NCBI RefSeq assembly: GCF_030272615.1
Contig: NC_081406.1
Location: 190,397,891 to 190,461,890, forward strand
Direction of reading: 5' to 3'
Length of the DNA stretch: 64,000 bases
DNA from: Cryptomeria japonica
Taxonomy: Eukaryota > Streptophyta > Pinopsida > Cupressales > Cupressaceae
The notes below the pieces were generated by a model, which saw nothing but the letters and a program-made list of their open reading frames with translations, made no database searches and was not told the origin of the DNA. Every line of letters starts with the position of its first letter. The first letter of the stretch is position 1. The translations under genes were made by a program, and so were the position numbers. This document shows positions 36,855 through 47,386 of the stretch, piece after piece.

Positions 36855-38015
36855 TGTTGGCATTTTTTGATGATTATGTTGTGATTGTCATTGATGGACA
36901 CACGCTTGCTATGAGATCACTTTTTGTATGTATGAGTTAAAGCTCAACTGGTATTTGTTCCAACTGGTATGATGTATTATAGTCTTTAGACTATCGGTGT
37001 TTTGCAGAAAGTGTTTACCGATTTGAAGCGGTATGAAGATCCCAAGCGGTTCGAGGATCTCAAGCAGTATGAAAGAACAAAGCAGCACAACTCATATTTC
37101 CCAGTCTTCATTTTTGTCAAACCGACAACCGATATTTTGCTTTAACCGTCATTTTGTTTGAACCGGTAATACTCTGTGATGAGTTACCAACCAACATTTT
37201 GTGATGAGCTACCATCCACCGATTGTTTGGCGGTACCGACACTCTGGCGGTGCTTTTTGTGTTGTGTTACCAAATATGTCTAGATGCATTGAACCTAGGA
37301 AATTGTATTGTAATCCTATTGGACCGACATGAAATTAGATACCTTTATAAGGACATCATGTCTGGGGTTTTAGGTTGTTGCTAGGGTTTAATGTGGTTGA
37401 TGAATTTTTGTAAGTGTGATTATAGAAGAGAAGTTCAAGTCTGTAAGAAAAAGCAGAGTGTGAATGTGTTGAAGACTGATGTAATGCATTAGGAATGAGC
37501 TATCAAGGATCTAACCAAGCAATCTGTGCTATTTGCTAGATCACTCACTTGTTGATTACTCACATCTTCGACAAGTCTGAAGCCATTAACCGAGTAGGCC
37601 CAAAAAGAATTTTGTAAATCCTCTAACAAGGTGGTTCACATCTGTGGATCTAAAATCCTCTAGCAAGGTAGTCTTTAATCAGACTTATCTCCTAACAAAG
37701 ATTGAGATTCCTAACAGGATCTATTCTGGTAAAGAACATTGTATGACCTTAACCGGTCTGGTTCCTATTCTGCAGATAGTTACTTGTGAGTTTCATCTCA
37801 CCATGGTTTTTCCTATTTGGGTTTCCACATCAAAATCTCTTGTGTTATGGTAATTGTGCTTCTGTGGGTGAACACATTATTTGTTATTTGGTTTGCATGT
37901 GTGCTAACCGGTTTGTTTGCTAAACTGTTTTACCGGTTTACTGCTAGACTAGTAAAGTGTTTAAGTATAGAGATTTTTGGCATACTAATTCACCCCCCCC
38001 TCTTAGTATTCATCA
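36855..38015 (+). repeat. 3' LTR of element A (1161 bp)
   Basis: Uninterrupted copy. TATA-like TTTATAAGG at 37344, U5 motif GGTTTTTCCTATTTGGGTTTCCACA at 37805-37829, end ATTCACCCCCCCCTCTTAGTATTCATCA. Differences from the 5' LTR are mainly transitions. Confidence 0.92.
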
Positions 38016-38262
38016 ATGATGACCTCGTTGTCTTAACCATGTAGTGTCTTTCCTTATGGTTAACCAAGAGTTAGTATGTCCTTGTTTAGACCACTTGTAT
38101 TTGGATAGTGGTGTTATGGCTGTCTGTTTCGCCATAGGGTCCTTGTAGAGTGACCATGTTTGCTTAGTGTCCTTTGAGAGAGTGGCTTTTGAGTGGGGGC
38201 CATGCCCTAAGTAGATGGCAGGATAACCCCTCGAAAGTCAGTTAATAAGTGATAATCTAATA

Positions 38263-38961
38263 TTGATAATTGGCAGATAAGATATTTACTTGAACAAGCA
38301 TGGACACTAATTGATACATTTACAAACTTCACCATTTCACATGTGTATAGAGAAGGGAACTGGGTTGCAGATCATTTGGCAAATATGGGAAGTTCCAAGG
38401 AGGAACTTAATATGATGGGTCTAAATTGTGATTTTGATTCTTATCCAATTCTTAAGGCAAAAATTTTGGAGGATATGGGTACAGGATAATATTACATATA
38501 GCTATACAGTGGTCTTTTTCATAATTATATAAATTGGTATGTGTGATATGATAAGTGCAGGGTCCTCTGGTTTTGCTGCATTTGTATATTGTGAAGGGAT
38601 ATCAATTTGAGAAGTGTGCTGGATTGTAGGTTGGATAAATTCATAAGTGAGACAGATTGTGGACTGCTTTGTAAATGTGCACAACTCTCGTGATGTTTTG
38701 GTTTAGATTGCATCTTGTTCAATACATTCCAGAAAACATTCGATACTGGGGGATGTTTTATGGCACTCGATATTCTAGACACTATAAGATATTGTATTTT
38801 TTGGCATATTTGAGATTTAAATCTCACAACCTTTCTATGTATTGTAGAGCAAGGATCAATGTTTTTCTTACTGGTTCTTTTCTTAGGGAGCTCTTTGAAT
38901 CAGCTTTAGATAATAATATATATTAAGTGGCACCACCACCTTGTTTTGAAAAAGAAAAGAA
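38263..38961 (+). mobile_element. 5'-truncated LINE insertion (RNase H tail)
   Basis: Flanked by the 16 bp target duplication AAGTGATAATCTAATA (38247-38262, 38962-38977). The first 220 bases encode the end of a plant LINE RNase H domain: ACLNKHGH-type, here LLEQAWTLIDTFTNF, then ISHVYREGNWVADHLANMG with the conserved R/E-GN-AD core, stop at about 38490. A 3' UTR of about 450 bases ends in an A-rich GAAAAAGAAAAGAA tail. A classic 5'-truncated insertion. Confidence 0.9.
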
Positions 38962-38977
38962 AAGTGATAATCTAATA

Positions 38978-40045
38978 ATTTGATTAGGAGATGGGTAGTT
39001 TATTACATTATAAAAGATATTGTACCCCGTGCATGGTTGAGTGCTCGTATAGGCTCAAGATGTTGTGGGAAGGCCTGGAATGGCAAACCAACCACCTTGT
39101 CTTCATGAAGGGTTGGTAGGGTCCGCATGAGACATAGTTGGAGCTAGAGGTTCGAGAAAGGTTACCAGGATTTCCTAGAATGGGGGCCAAGACCTATGGA
39201 GGCCTACTATGGTAACCATCATAAGTTATGCGATGAAACTCTCTCTTTAGGGTCACTTGTGTATTGTGATGTCGAGTCACTTGCGTATTGTGATGTCGAG
39301 TCACTTAAGTATTGTGATGTTGAGTCACTCGAATATTGTGGAGTTGTATTGTACTGTCATGGAGTCGTATTATTTTGTCGACCAAGTCATGCTTATGCTT
39401 GCTTGAGGGTCCTCTGCTATCTCCTAGCATGGTGGGGTGATTCCTGTTTAGGATCACATGGTTGGGTGGTAGTGCCACTTCGCATCAGATATTCTTGTTT
39501 GTACCTTCATGCAAGGATTGGCTTCACAGGTATTCTTGTGGTTCGTGACTCATGCTCTATCTCATGTTTGGAGATTATTTTATTTGGAGACCTATGTGGT
39601 CAATTGTATCAATGATTTTATGTAACTTTTTAATTTGGTTAAGTTGTAAACTCTGAATGTATTGGAAGCCATGTATTGGAGGATCAATGTAATCCTAAGA
39701 TTTGGATGTTATTTATCATCTTTCTAGATGATTAAGTGTAAATGCTTTATTAAAGAGAAATTATATTGTATCCTTTCAATATTTCAATGGTGTAACTATT
39801 ATTGCTTATGGCTTATTATGTTCTTTGAGTAATTGATGGTTTATTGGATTAATCGTAATTGTGGAATTTAACTTTTAGTTTTATTCTTCATTGGTAACCC
39901 TTTAAGGAATTCTGGTGTAAGTCTTCTGCTTGTGTTTTATTATGTAATGTAGTAATTAATGCACTTAATGTGATTTATACTTTAAATTTTTTTTATTTCA
40001 CCCTTAGATGTGGTATTCCTTTGGGGTTCCTGGTGGGGCATTACA
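38978..40045. other. right part of the long solo LTR, no gene
   Basis: GTATTGTGATGTCGAGTCACTT is repeated about four times at 39255-39340 (period 24). Otherwise ordinary AT-rich LTR sequence to the CATTACA end. Confidence 0.6.
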
Positions 40046-40481
40046 CTTACATACTATGAGAATTCATTAATTTGTCATGAACTTTCAAATGCACATCTAG
40101 ATGTGTAGTACTCGTTAACACCACCTACAACAAAAACTAAGATAAACCTACAACAAAAGAAAAAGTTAAATATATATAAAAATAGGACCGAGGGGGATGA
40201 AACTAATTAGGACATGGCTTAAGGGGATCTAGACCTAATTAGGACATGGCTTAAGGGAATGAACCTAATTAGGATGGCTTAAGGGGACCTAATTAGGATG
40301 ACTTAAGGGGATGAAACTAATTAGGATATGGCTTAAGGGGATGGACCTAATTAGGTCATGGGTTAAGGGGATGAACCTAATTAGGATGGCTTAAGGGGGT
40401 GAAAGTAATTAGGACATGGCTTAAGGGGATGAACTAATTAGGACATGAATTAAGGGGATGGACCTAATTAGGACATGGCTT
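40046..40481. repeat. CTTAAGGGG array, left part, with a possible minus-strand exon
   Basis: 40195-40481 has about nine units of the consensus CTAATTAGGACATGGCTTAAGGGGATGAAC; the array continues at 47387 after element B. On the minus strand GTTGTAG|GTGG at about 40112 repeats the acceptor-like junction of the 15.4 kb candidate exon. Confidence 0.75.
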
Positions 40482-40541
40482 TGTTGGCATATGGACACTC
40501 CAATGAGACATTGTGTGTGATTGAAGGTTTTGTCATTGATA

Positions 40542-40769
40542 GCAACCTTGCAATCCTATGGCACCAGCAAGACACTATACCGGCAAAGCATTACACAGGC
40601 AACCTTGCAATCCTATGGCATCGACAAGACACTGTACCAGCAAAGCATTACATACGCAACCTTGCAATCCTATGGCACCAGCAAGACACTATACCGGCAA
40701 AGCATTACACAGGCAACCTTGCAATCCTATGGCACCGGTAAGACATTCTACCGGCAAAGCATTATTCAA
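40542..40769 (+). repeat. four 57 bp tandem repeats in U3 of the 5' LTR
   Basis: Units begin at 40542, 40599, 40656 and 40713 (GCAACCTTGCAATCCTATGGCACC...). The length is exactly 19 codons, so all frames stay open. The matching copies in the 3' LTR are 46467-46694. Much of the LTR-LTR divergence falls here. Confidence 0.95.
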
Positions 40770-40929
40770 GCAAGACAGTGCACTGACATCAACAAGACCA
40801 ATCTACACCGGCACCGACACCGGCACAAAAGAAAAGATGTATACCGGCACAGAGGCCGACAAGATTTTTGATATGTAATATTTTGTTTATTATTGTAAGC
40901 CGACTTGGCAAATTGTAAAATGACTCTTG

Positions 40930-40938
40930 TATATAAAA
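40930..40938 (+). promoter_or_regulatory. TATA box of element B LTR
   Basis: TATATAAAA about 450 bases after the LTR start, downstream of the U3 tandem repeats. The 3' LTR has it at 46855-46863. Transcription start not determined. Confidence 0.6.
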
Positions 40939-41462
40939 GAGATCATTGTAGACATTTGTAGGATATGGATAGGAAGCATAAAGAAAATTATTAGGCAGAC
41001 CTAATGTGTGAATTATAGGTCAAGGGTATATGCAAAGAACAGAGCAAGAACCGGTACTGAATATGGCATTAAAGATGCTATTGTAAAGCAATACAGATCA
41101 TTGGATTTGCATAATCCTCATTGTAAGTTAGTGTGACTTCTTATTGAGCAGTGTGCTCTAGGCAGTTGGCCTTCTTGCATGTGCAGGCCCCTATTGTAAG
41201 TAATATTCTCTTATTGGCCAGTAAGTGAATATTGTGGGTCACAAATCCCACCGAGGTTTTTCCCACACCGAGTTTCCTCGTTAAACATCTTGTGTTATGG
41301 TGTTCTTTTCATGTGGATGTTTTTGGTTCTGTTAATCACATTAATTCTTGCATATCGGTATACTGTTACTTTATGTTCTGCATGTTCTATTTTAAGAAAA
41401 TCTCATTACCAATCAGATACTGATTCACCCCCCCCTCTCAGTATCTATGGGAACCCTAACAA

Positions 41463-41475
41463 TTGGTATAAGAGC
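41463..41475 (+). other. primer-binding site of element B
   Basis: TTGGTATAAGAGC, one base inside the 5' LTR; one change from the usual initiator-Met site (TGGTATCAGAGC). Confidence 0.85.
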
Positions 41476-41532
41476 TTGGTCCTCTATTTTCAGAAGCCTA
41501 ACAACTTGAGGAAGATCTTGACACCGGTAAAG

Positions 41533-42690
41533 ATGGAAAAACTGATGAAACAACTTGAAGGAGCTCTTACTGACTATGATGCAGAGAATTTGAAGAATAT
41601 CAAATTAGAAGATGATTTAAAAGTAGCTCAGGACATTATTCAGGCACTTCAAGAAAATCTTATTGTTACAAGAAATAAGAGAAGAGAACTTTGTGAAAAA
41701 TTGCAAAATGAGAATGATGAAAAGGAATCACTTAATGATATGATAAGCAAATTGAAACAAGAGATCATGACAACAAAAAATGAAATGCAGAATATGACTA
41801 TGAGATTTTGCAAAGAGATTGAGGATAGAAAGAAGAATGAAGAAGAATTGACCAGAAGACTAAGTGATGCAGCAAATGAGAACACAAGACTTAGCTATGA
41901 AAATGACATGTTAAAGACAGATCTGATGCATACTCAGAATGACTCGAATGAACTAATGAGACAAAAAGAAATCTTGGAAAGGGAATTGGAAACTGCAAAT
42001 CAACACAAAGAAAAATTCAAGAAAAGCTCAGAAGAACTTGGTACCTTATTGAAGAATCAAAAACCCAAAGGTGACACTTCTAGAATTGGATTTGAAGTTG
42101 GAGAAAGCTTCAGTACTACAAATACCCAGGATCACAGCAAACCAGTAAGACCTTCTAATACTTACAAATTCAATGGAAAATGCTTTAACTGCAATAAATA
42201 TGGTCATAGGGAAAATGAATGTAGATCTAGGAATTATCAGAATATCAATCCTGCCACCGGTCAATGCTCCAAATGCAACAAAATTGGTCATAACTCTAAA
42301 AACTGCAGAATGAATGTAAGATGTTATGTTTGTGGAAGATTTGGACATTTATCAAATCAATGCAGAACACAAACCGACATAGGTTATGGGAAAGCTATTC
42401 AGAAAAATAATGTAACTTGTTATGCATGCAACAAGATTGGTCATATTGCTAAATTTTGTAGAAGTAAAGGTACACCGGTAGACAACAAAAGTACTAGCTT
42501 GAAAGGTAAAGAAAAGGTTGAAGAGGTTAAGCAAGAATTCTCAAAGCAATGGATTAGAAAAGCTCATCTAAATATTAGGAATACTCTTCCTCCGGTAGAA
42601 CCAACAAATGCTCCACCGGTAGGACAATGTGATGCTCCACCGGTAGGACAGAGCAATGCTCCACCGACAGGAAGTTCTTCATCTAATTGA
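41533..42690 (+). CDS. element B protein 1: coiled coil plus four CCHC knuckles (gag-like), intact
   Basis: 385 residues, no lesion. The ATG at 41533 (MEKLMKQLEGALTDYDAENL) is chosen because the upstream open frame lies in the LTR and primer site. Residues 1-180 are a near-continuous Glu/Lys/Leu coiled coil. KPKGDTSRIGFEVGESF matches the TGLGF-type motif at the end of SIRE-type Copia gag coiled coils. Four canonical CX2CX4HX4C knuckles follow (about residues 217-320): CFNCNKYGHRENEC, CSKCNKIGHNSKNC, CYVCGRFGHLSNQC, CYACNKIGHIAKFC. The tail has repeated PPVGQ. Expected to bind RNA and assemble; the N-terminal globular Copia gag domain is missing and one knuckle is usual, so four is unusual. 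Intact beside a disrupted ORF2. Confidence 0.92.
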   Translation: MEKLMKQLEGALTDYDAENLKNIKLEDDLKVAQDIIQALQENLIVTRNKRRELCEKLQNENDEKESLNDMISKLKQEIMTTKNEMQNMTMRFCKEIEDRKKNEEELTRRLSDAANENTRLSYENDMLKTDLMHTQNDSNELMRQKEILERELETANQHKEKFKKSSEELGTLLKNQKPKGDTSRIGFEVGESFSTTNTQDHSKPVRPSNTYKFNGKCFNCNKYGHRENECRSRNYQNINPATGQCSKCNKIGHNSKNCRMNVRCYVCGRFGHLSNQCRTQTDIGYGKAIQKNNVTCYACNKIGHIAKFCRSKGTPVDNKSTSLKGKEKVEEVKQEFSKQWIRKAHLNIRNTLPPVEPTNAPPVGQCDAPPVGQSNAPPTGSSSSN

Positions 42691-42995
42691 AGAAAATTAC
42701 CTTGAGGGTTTGGCAATCTAATGACACATGTGCTATTATTCCCTCGGTTAGAGAAAAGAAGTTGAAAATCACTCATTACCGGCAAATAAAGTTAAGCTAA
42801 TACATTACCGACAAGCAATTAATGTGGTAGGTAGCAGAAAAGACTTTATAAAATAAGGTTTTGGCTTCATTTCATTTCACTGTGATTTCAAACTTTCAGA
42901 GAGCGTGAATATTTTTGAGCTAAGGCATTTCAAGCAAAGAGGCAAAGCACTTCAGCAATCAATCCATCCAAAGGCAGAAAAAGGTATTTATCATC

Positions 42996-45900
42996 ATGGC
43001 ATCCTCCTCTGCACCTGAATTCATAGCAAACCCTACAGTAGTCGAGGTTATAAAATGCCCTAGGCCCATATTTCAGCTAGTTCCTGAGGTAGCTAAGAAA
43101 GATGACAATACAGGTGCTTTTTCCCAAATTCCAAAAGGTGTTGTTTATGCAGAAGATCCTAGAATGTATATTCATTGCAACATAGAGGAATTAGGTGATG
43201 AAGAAATTAAAAACATGTATAGGACTGTTATATGTGACAATTTCGGAAATGTGAAACCTGAACATAAAGTTGTTGAAACCCTAGGACTCACTAAAATCCT
43301 CTGCATTCCTGAATTTCCCAAGGAAGTGGTTATGATAGTTTTAAGCAAGGTACATGGCTAATTCTTTTGGCTTGATTCAGTTCACAAAATCACTAAGGAA
43401 GCTGTGAAAGCAGTAATAGGGTTACCTTCCACTGGTAACAGACCTGACAAGACTAAGAAGGTCTCCAATGACCTAGTAATGAACTTAACTGGTGTAACAT
43501 CAAACAGAAGGTCTCTAAGGGTTAATGATGTGACCGATACAAATGTTAGATTTGTTAGCATGATTTTAGGGTACAAAGCAACTCATGCAAACAGACTCAA
43601 CTCAGTTTCCAGTTTATGCATTAAGAGTGCTCATGATATGGTAAAAGAAAATGTGAAAATTGATGTATGTGAATGGTTAAAAGATGAGTTGATTGATAAC
43701 TTAGCCAAAATCAAGAAGGATAAGAAAGGAACTTTTAGATTTGGAAATCTTTTAGTATGTCTGATGCTACACATAACCATACAGGTTCCCAGTATAGGCA
43801 ACAAAGATTTTGGATTTGACATACCGGTAGGAAAACAATTATCAGACTTATTCAACAACATGGGTGAAAACAAGGAAAATAATATCAATGAGTATTTTCA
43901 AGCACTAAAGGTCAGAATGAACAAAAGAATCAGACTATCACAGGAAATTGTCAACAAATACAAGGATGATATATGTTTTGTAATTAAAAAGGATGAAATA
44001 TGGATGGAAGCAGTCATCCCTAGGATAATCTGGGTAACAGAGATGGGGTATGAAACAGATGACCACATAGTGGAAACTTATGCCAAAGCACTTCTGGAAG
44101 CCCCCAATGAACCTAAAGAAGAAGTATTTGGTAGTGCTGAGACCATAGAAAGTCAAATTCAGTCAAAGAAAAGAGTGAAAAAGGTTGAGGCATTTGTGAG
44201 AAAAGGATCCAGACGAGCAAAAGCCATAAAGGAAGATGTATTAAAGAAAACTGACATAACTGAAGATGAGTTGGTAGCCCAACAACCTGAAGCTCATCTA
44301 TCACCGGTAGGTACTTCCTTAGAAGGAGATATGCCAACAACTTTCAAAAGAGTTGTTAGGAAAAGAGACCCCTCATCGGCAACCACTCCTTCACCTAGAA
44401 GGACAAGACAGAAGCAACAAGCTGTGAGATCTCCGGTTAGAAAAGTCACACCTAAGAAGAAGCTGACACCCAAAAGGAAGAAAAAGACAAACACAGACTT
44501 GGCCCCTCTTGATATATTACTGAATGAGATCACAGAGGAAGGAAAACTGAAGAACATAGGGAAAATTTATGACACCCTATCGGATGATGAGAAAGGGCAA
44601 GTTGAGGAGAGTGTAATATTACACATGGACATGTATAAAAAGTTTTTGATGCAAGTCTTAAATGAAATTCCTGATGAACTATACAAAAGACTTGAGGCCA
44701 GAAGGCAAGGAATAATTGAATTGGATAAGAAAATTAAAATAGAAAAACTACTAGCAGTATATCCGGTAAACTCACCTAAAGAAATTGATGATCTGATGGC
44801 TCAGGCCAACCAGACAGTTTTTTCCATTGCACACCGGCAAATTTCACTGATGGTAGGTAGAGTTACAGAGGTTTCAGAGGAGACAGAAGATGGTTGGGAT
44901 ATATTCTTGGTTGAAAAAGAAAAACAAGAAGAATATAGGAATCCCAAGCCCATTAAGGTATATCAAAAGGACAAAGGGAAAGGTAAAGTTGGTGGCCAAG
45001 TATCAAGATTAGAGACAACTTACCCCCACCTCCTTTAAATACTCCACCGGTAAAAACAACAACTACTGAAGATCAACCAGCAACTGAGAGTATGGATACA
45101 GAGGATAATAATCCTAATCCTGAAGTCCTATATATTGTGAATGTTGATACTCAGAAGATCAACATAGTGGTAGATAAGGATACAACAGATAAATCAGGTA
45201 TAGCCAAAGAGCCTCCGGTAACAGGGAATACAGAGCAACCGGTAGTAGATATAGAGAAAAAGATGGAATCTGGAACACAAATAGAGGAACCAACAAAGCT
45301 AAAGGCTCCAGAATAGATGCCACCGGTAAGAAATGAAGCAGGAAAACTAGTGCTTAAAGAAATGCAGACACAAACAGACCTACCAAAGGTCAATACAAGC
45401 TTGGTCACTTCCACCGGTACTCAGTTTGTTGGGTCACCATCAAATGTAACTGAGGTATTACTTGAATCTACCAAGAAAATAACTGATTATAGCTCACAAG
45501 CTTACAAAGCGATAGATGATTCAATCCCATTTTTGAAATCAATAGCTCCTAATTGTAATATAGACAATAAAGATTCTTTAGGACAGTTGGATACACTTTG
45601 TAAATATATTTCTGGAAATTTTGAGCAAACAAAGGTAGAATCTGTAAAGAAAATTGTAGAAAAAGAGAAACATAAATTCTTTGAGGAAGGAATAAAGAAG
45701 TGTAACATGGAGTTCGACACACTTCTACCAGAACTATGTAATTTGCTAAAAGAGTACAAAAACCTATATAAAGATACATGTAAAACAAAATTTTTGACTG
45801 TAGATATTGACAAAAAGATAAGCAAGGCACAGGATGAGATAAATAAACTTGCAAACAATTTTGTCAACTCACTTGATTCATTATCAGTTTTTGAAGAGAA

Positions 45901-46201
45901 GATAGAAAATTTTGAGAAAGAATTGCTAAAATTGGAAAGAGAGAAAGAGGCAATAATAAACAAGGCAAAACTTTTGAGATCTAAACTAAGTCCAAGATTG
46001 GACTATTTAGCATCTCTGCAGAAGGAAATCTCAGAGGCATTAACACAGGGAAGCAAAACACCTGCAGAGCACTTGCAGTATCTCACTGGTACAGTAAAAA
46101 GAACTGAGACAACAATAAAAGACAGTAAGAAGTTTATGGATGGTATAAACTTAATTTTGGGAGATCTTTTTCAGATAATAACTACCCAGCTACAAGGTTG
46201 A
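42996..46201 (+). pseudogene. element B protein 2: unknown conserved protein, about 1070 residues, three lesions
   Basis: ATG 42996 (MASSSAPEFIANPTVVEV) to TGA 46201, broken by TAA 43359, a frameshift near 45000-45030 and TAG 45314. Order: N-terminal globular part (IPKGVVYAEDPRMYIHCNIEE); VHG.FFWLDSVHKITKEAVKAV; GYKATHANRLNSVSSLCIKSA; RMNKRIRLSQEIVNKYKDDI with EAVIPR; a basic Lys/Arg/Pro linker with PRRTRQK and KKKLTPKRKKK that could be a nuclear signal; a helical segment (IYDTLSDDEKGQVEESVIL); an acidic Pro/Val region with repeated PPV; and a coiled-coil C-terminus (about 45480-46195). Collinear with protein 2 of element A. No catalytic motif recognised. Confidence 0.85.
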
Positions 46202-46394
46202 GGTTATGGATTGGTACAACTATAAACTCTACTAACCTTTGTCATTGATGCCAAAGGGGGAGTAGTAGGATGAGAAAATTCAAAACACAGGGATCATATG
46301 CTTAGGGGGAGTTCTCACATTTTTGGTAACATTTCTGGTCTACACATTTTTGGATATCTTTTTGAAATTTCTCATGAGTGTTGCTATCAATGCC

Positions 46395-46406
46395 AAAGGG
46401 GGAGAT
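46395..46406 (+). other. polypurine tract of element B
   Basis: AAAGGGGGAGAT directly before the 3' LTR (TGTTGG at 46407). Two further AGGGGGAG stretches occur at about 46255 and 46302. Confidence 0.88.
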
Positions 46407-47386
46407 TGTTGGCATATGGACACTCCAATGAGACATTGTGTGTGATTGAAGGTTTTTTCATTGATGGTAACTTTGCAATCCTATGGCACCAACAAGACAC
46501 TATACTGGCAAAGCATTACACAGGCAACCTTGCAATCCTATGGCACCGACAAGACACTATACTGGCAAAGCATTACACAGGCAACCTTGCAATCCTATGG
46601 CACTGGCAAGACACTATACAGGCAAAGAATTACACAGGCAACCTTGCAATCCTATGGCAACGGCAAGACATTCTACCGACAAAGCATTATTCAAGCAAGA
46701 CAGTGCACCAACATCAGCAAGACCAATCTACACCGGCACCAACACCGATACAAAAGAAAAGATGTATACCGGCACAGAGGCCGACAAGATTTTTGATATG
46801 TAATATTTTGTTTATTATTGTAAGCCGACTTGGCAAATTGTAAAATGACTCTTGTATATAAAAGAGATCATTGTAGACATTTGTAGGATATGGATAGGAA
46901 GCATAAAGAAAATTATTAGGCAGACCTAATGTGCAAATTATAGGTCAAGGGTATATGTAAAGAACAGAGCAAGAACCGGTACTGAATCTAGCATTAAAGA
47001 TGCTATTGTAAAGCAGTACAGATCATTGGATTTGCATAATCCTCATTGTAAGTCAGTGTGACTTCTTATTGAGCAGTGTGCTCTAGGCAGTTGGCCTTCC
47101 TGCATGTGCAGGCCCCTATTGTAAGTAATATTCTCTTATTGGCCAGTAAGTGAATATTGTGGGTCACAAATCCCACCGAGGTTTTTCCCACAGTGAAATT
47201 CCTCGTTAAACATCTTGTGTTATGGTGTTCTTTTCATGTGGATGTTTTTGGTTCTGTTAATCACATTAATTCTTGCATACCGGTATACTGTTACTTTATG
47301 TTCTGCATGTTCTATTTTAAGAAAATCTCATTACCAGTCAGATACTGATTCACCCCCCCCTCTCAGTATCTGTGGGAACCCTAACA
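46407..47386 (+). repeat. 3' LTR of element B (980 bp)
   Basis: Same length as the 5' LTR, with four 57 bp repeats at 46467-46694, TATATAAAA at 46855-46863, end GGGAACCCTAACA followed by the GGCTT duplication. Confidence 0.95.

Larger units (their letters stand above)
28864..38015 (+). mobile_element. LTR retrotransposon A: pol-less, two-protein element
   Basis: 5' LTR 28864-31528 (interrupted by a 1.5 kb solo LTR), 3' LTR 36855-38015 (1161 bp). Both start TGTTGGCATTTTTTGATG and end TTAGTATTCATCA. Target duplication ATGAT (28859-28863, 38016-38020). Primer site TTGGTATTAGAGC at 31530 (initiator-Met type), polypurine tract AAAGGGGGAGA just before the 3' LTR. The 5.3 kb interior encodes a coiled-coil/CCHC protein and a long second protein, but nothing resembling protease, integrase, RT or RNase H. 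It matches element B (40482-47386) in gene order, protein homology and signals. Confidence 0.93.
26279..40045 (+). mobile_element. very long solo LTR (about 3.9 kb), split by nested elements
   Basis: Starts TGTAGGACCCCTCC and ends GGGGCATTACA, flanked by the target duplication CTTAC (26274-26278, 40046-40050). Removing element A with one duplication (9157 bp) and the LINE tail (715 bp) leaves about 3.9 kb with no primer site, coding region or second LTR, so it is a solo LTR of a long-LTR family, probably Gypsy-type. Orientation is arbitrary. It contains a GC-rich hairpin cluster at 28122-28315. Confidence 0.8.
40482..41461 (+). repeat. 5' LTR of element B (980 bp)
   Basis: U3 contains four 57 bp tandem repeats (40542-40769). 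TATATAAAA at 40930-40938 is a good TATA box. U5 has GGTTTTTCCCACACCGAGTTTCCTCG (41255-41280) and ATTCACCCCCCCCTCTCAGT, ending GGGAACCCTAACA. Confidence 0.95.
40482..47386 (+). mobile_element. LTR retrotransposon B: complete, pol-less, two-protein element
   Basis: Two 980 bp LTRs (40482-41461, 46407-47386), each TGTTGGCATATGG...CCCTAACA, differing at about 40 positions by eye (about 4%), flanked by the perfect target duplication GGCTT (40477-40481, 47387-47391). Primer site TTGGTATAAGAGC at 41463; polypurine tract AAAGGGGGAGAT before the 3' LTR. The 4.9 kb interior has an intact gag-like ORF and a long second ORF with three lesions. No protease, integrase, RT or RNase H can be found in any frame, so mobility must depend on enzymes supplied in trans. 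Inserted in the CTTAAGGGG array of the giant transposon. Confidence 0.96.

Noticed and set aside
40542-40769. Regularly spaced repeats that might suggest a CRISPR array
   Set aside because: Direct 57 bp tandem units without spacers, inside an LTR of a eukaryotic retrotransposon and repeated in the other LTR.
46298-46843. 181-codon frame across the element B 3' LTR
   Set aside because: It runs through the polypurine tract and the 57 bp U3 repeats, which are open in every frame.
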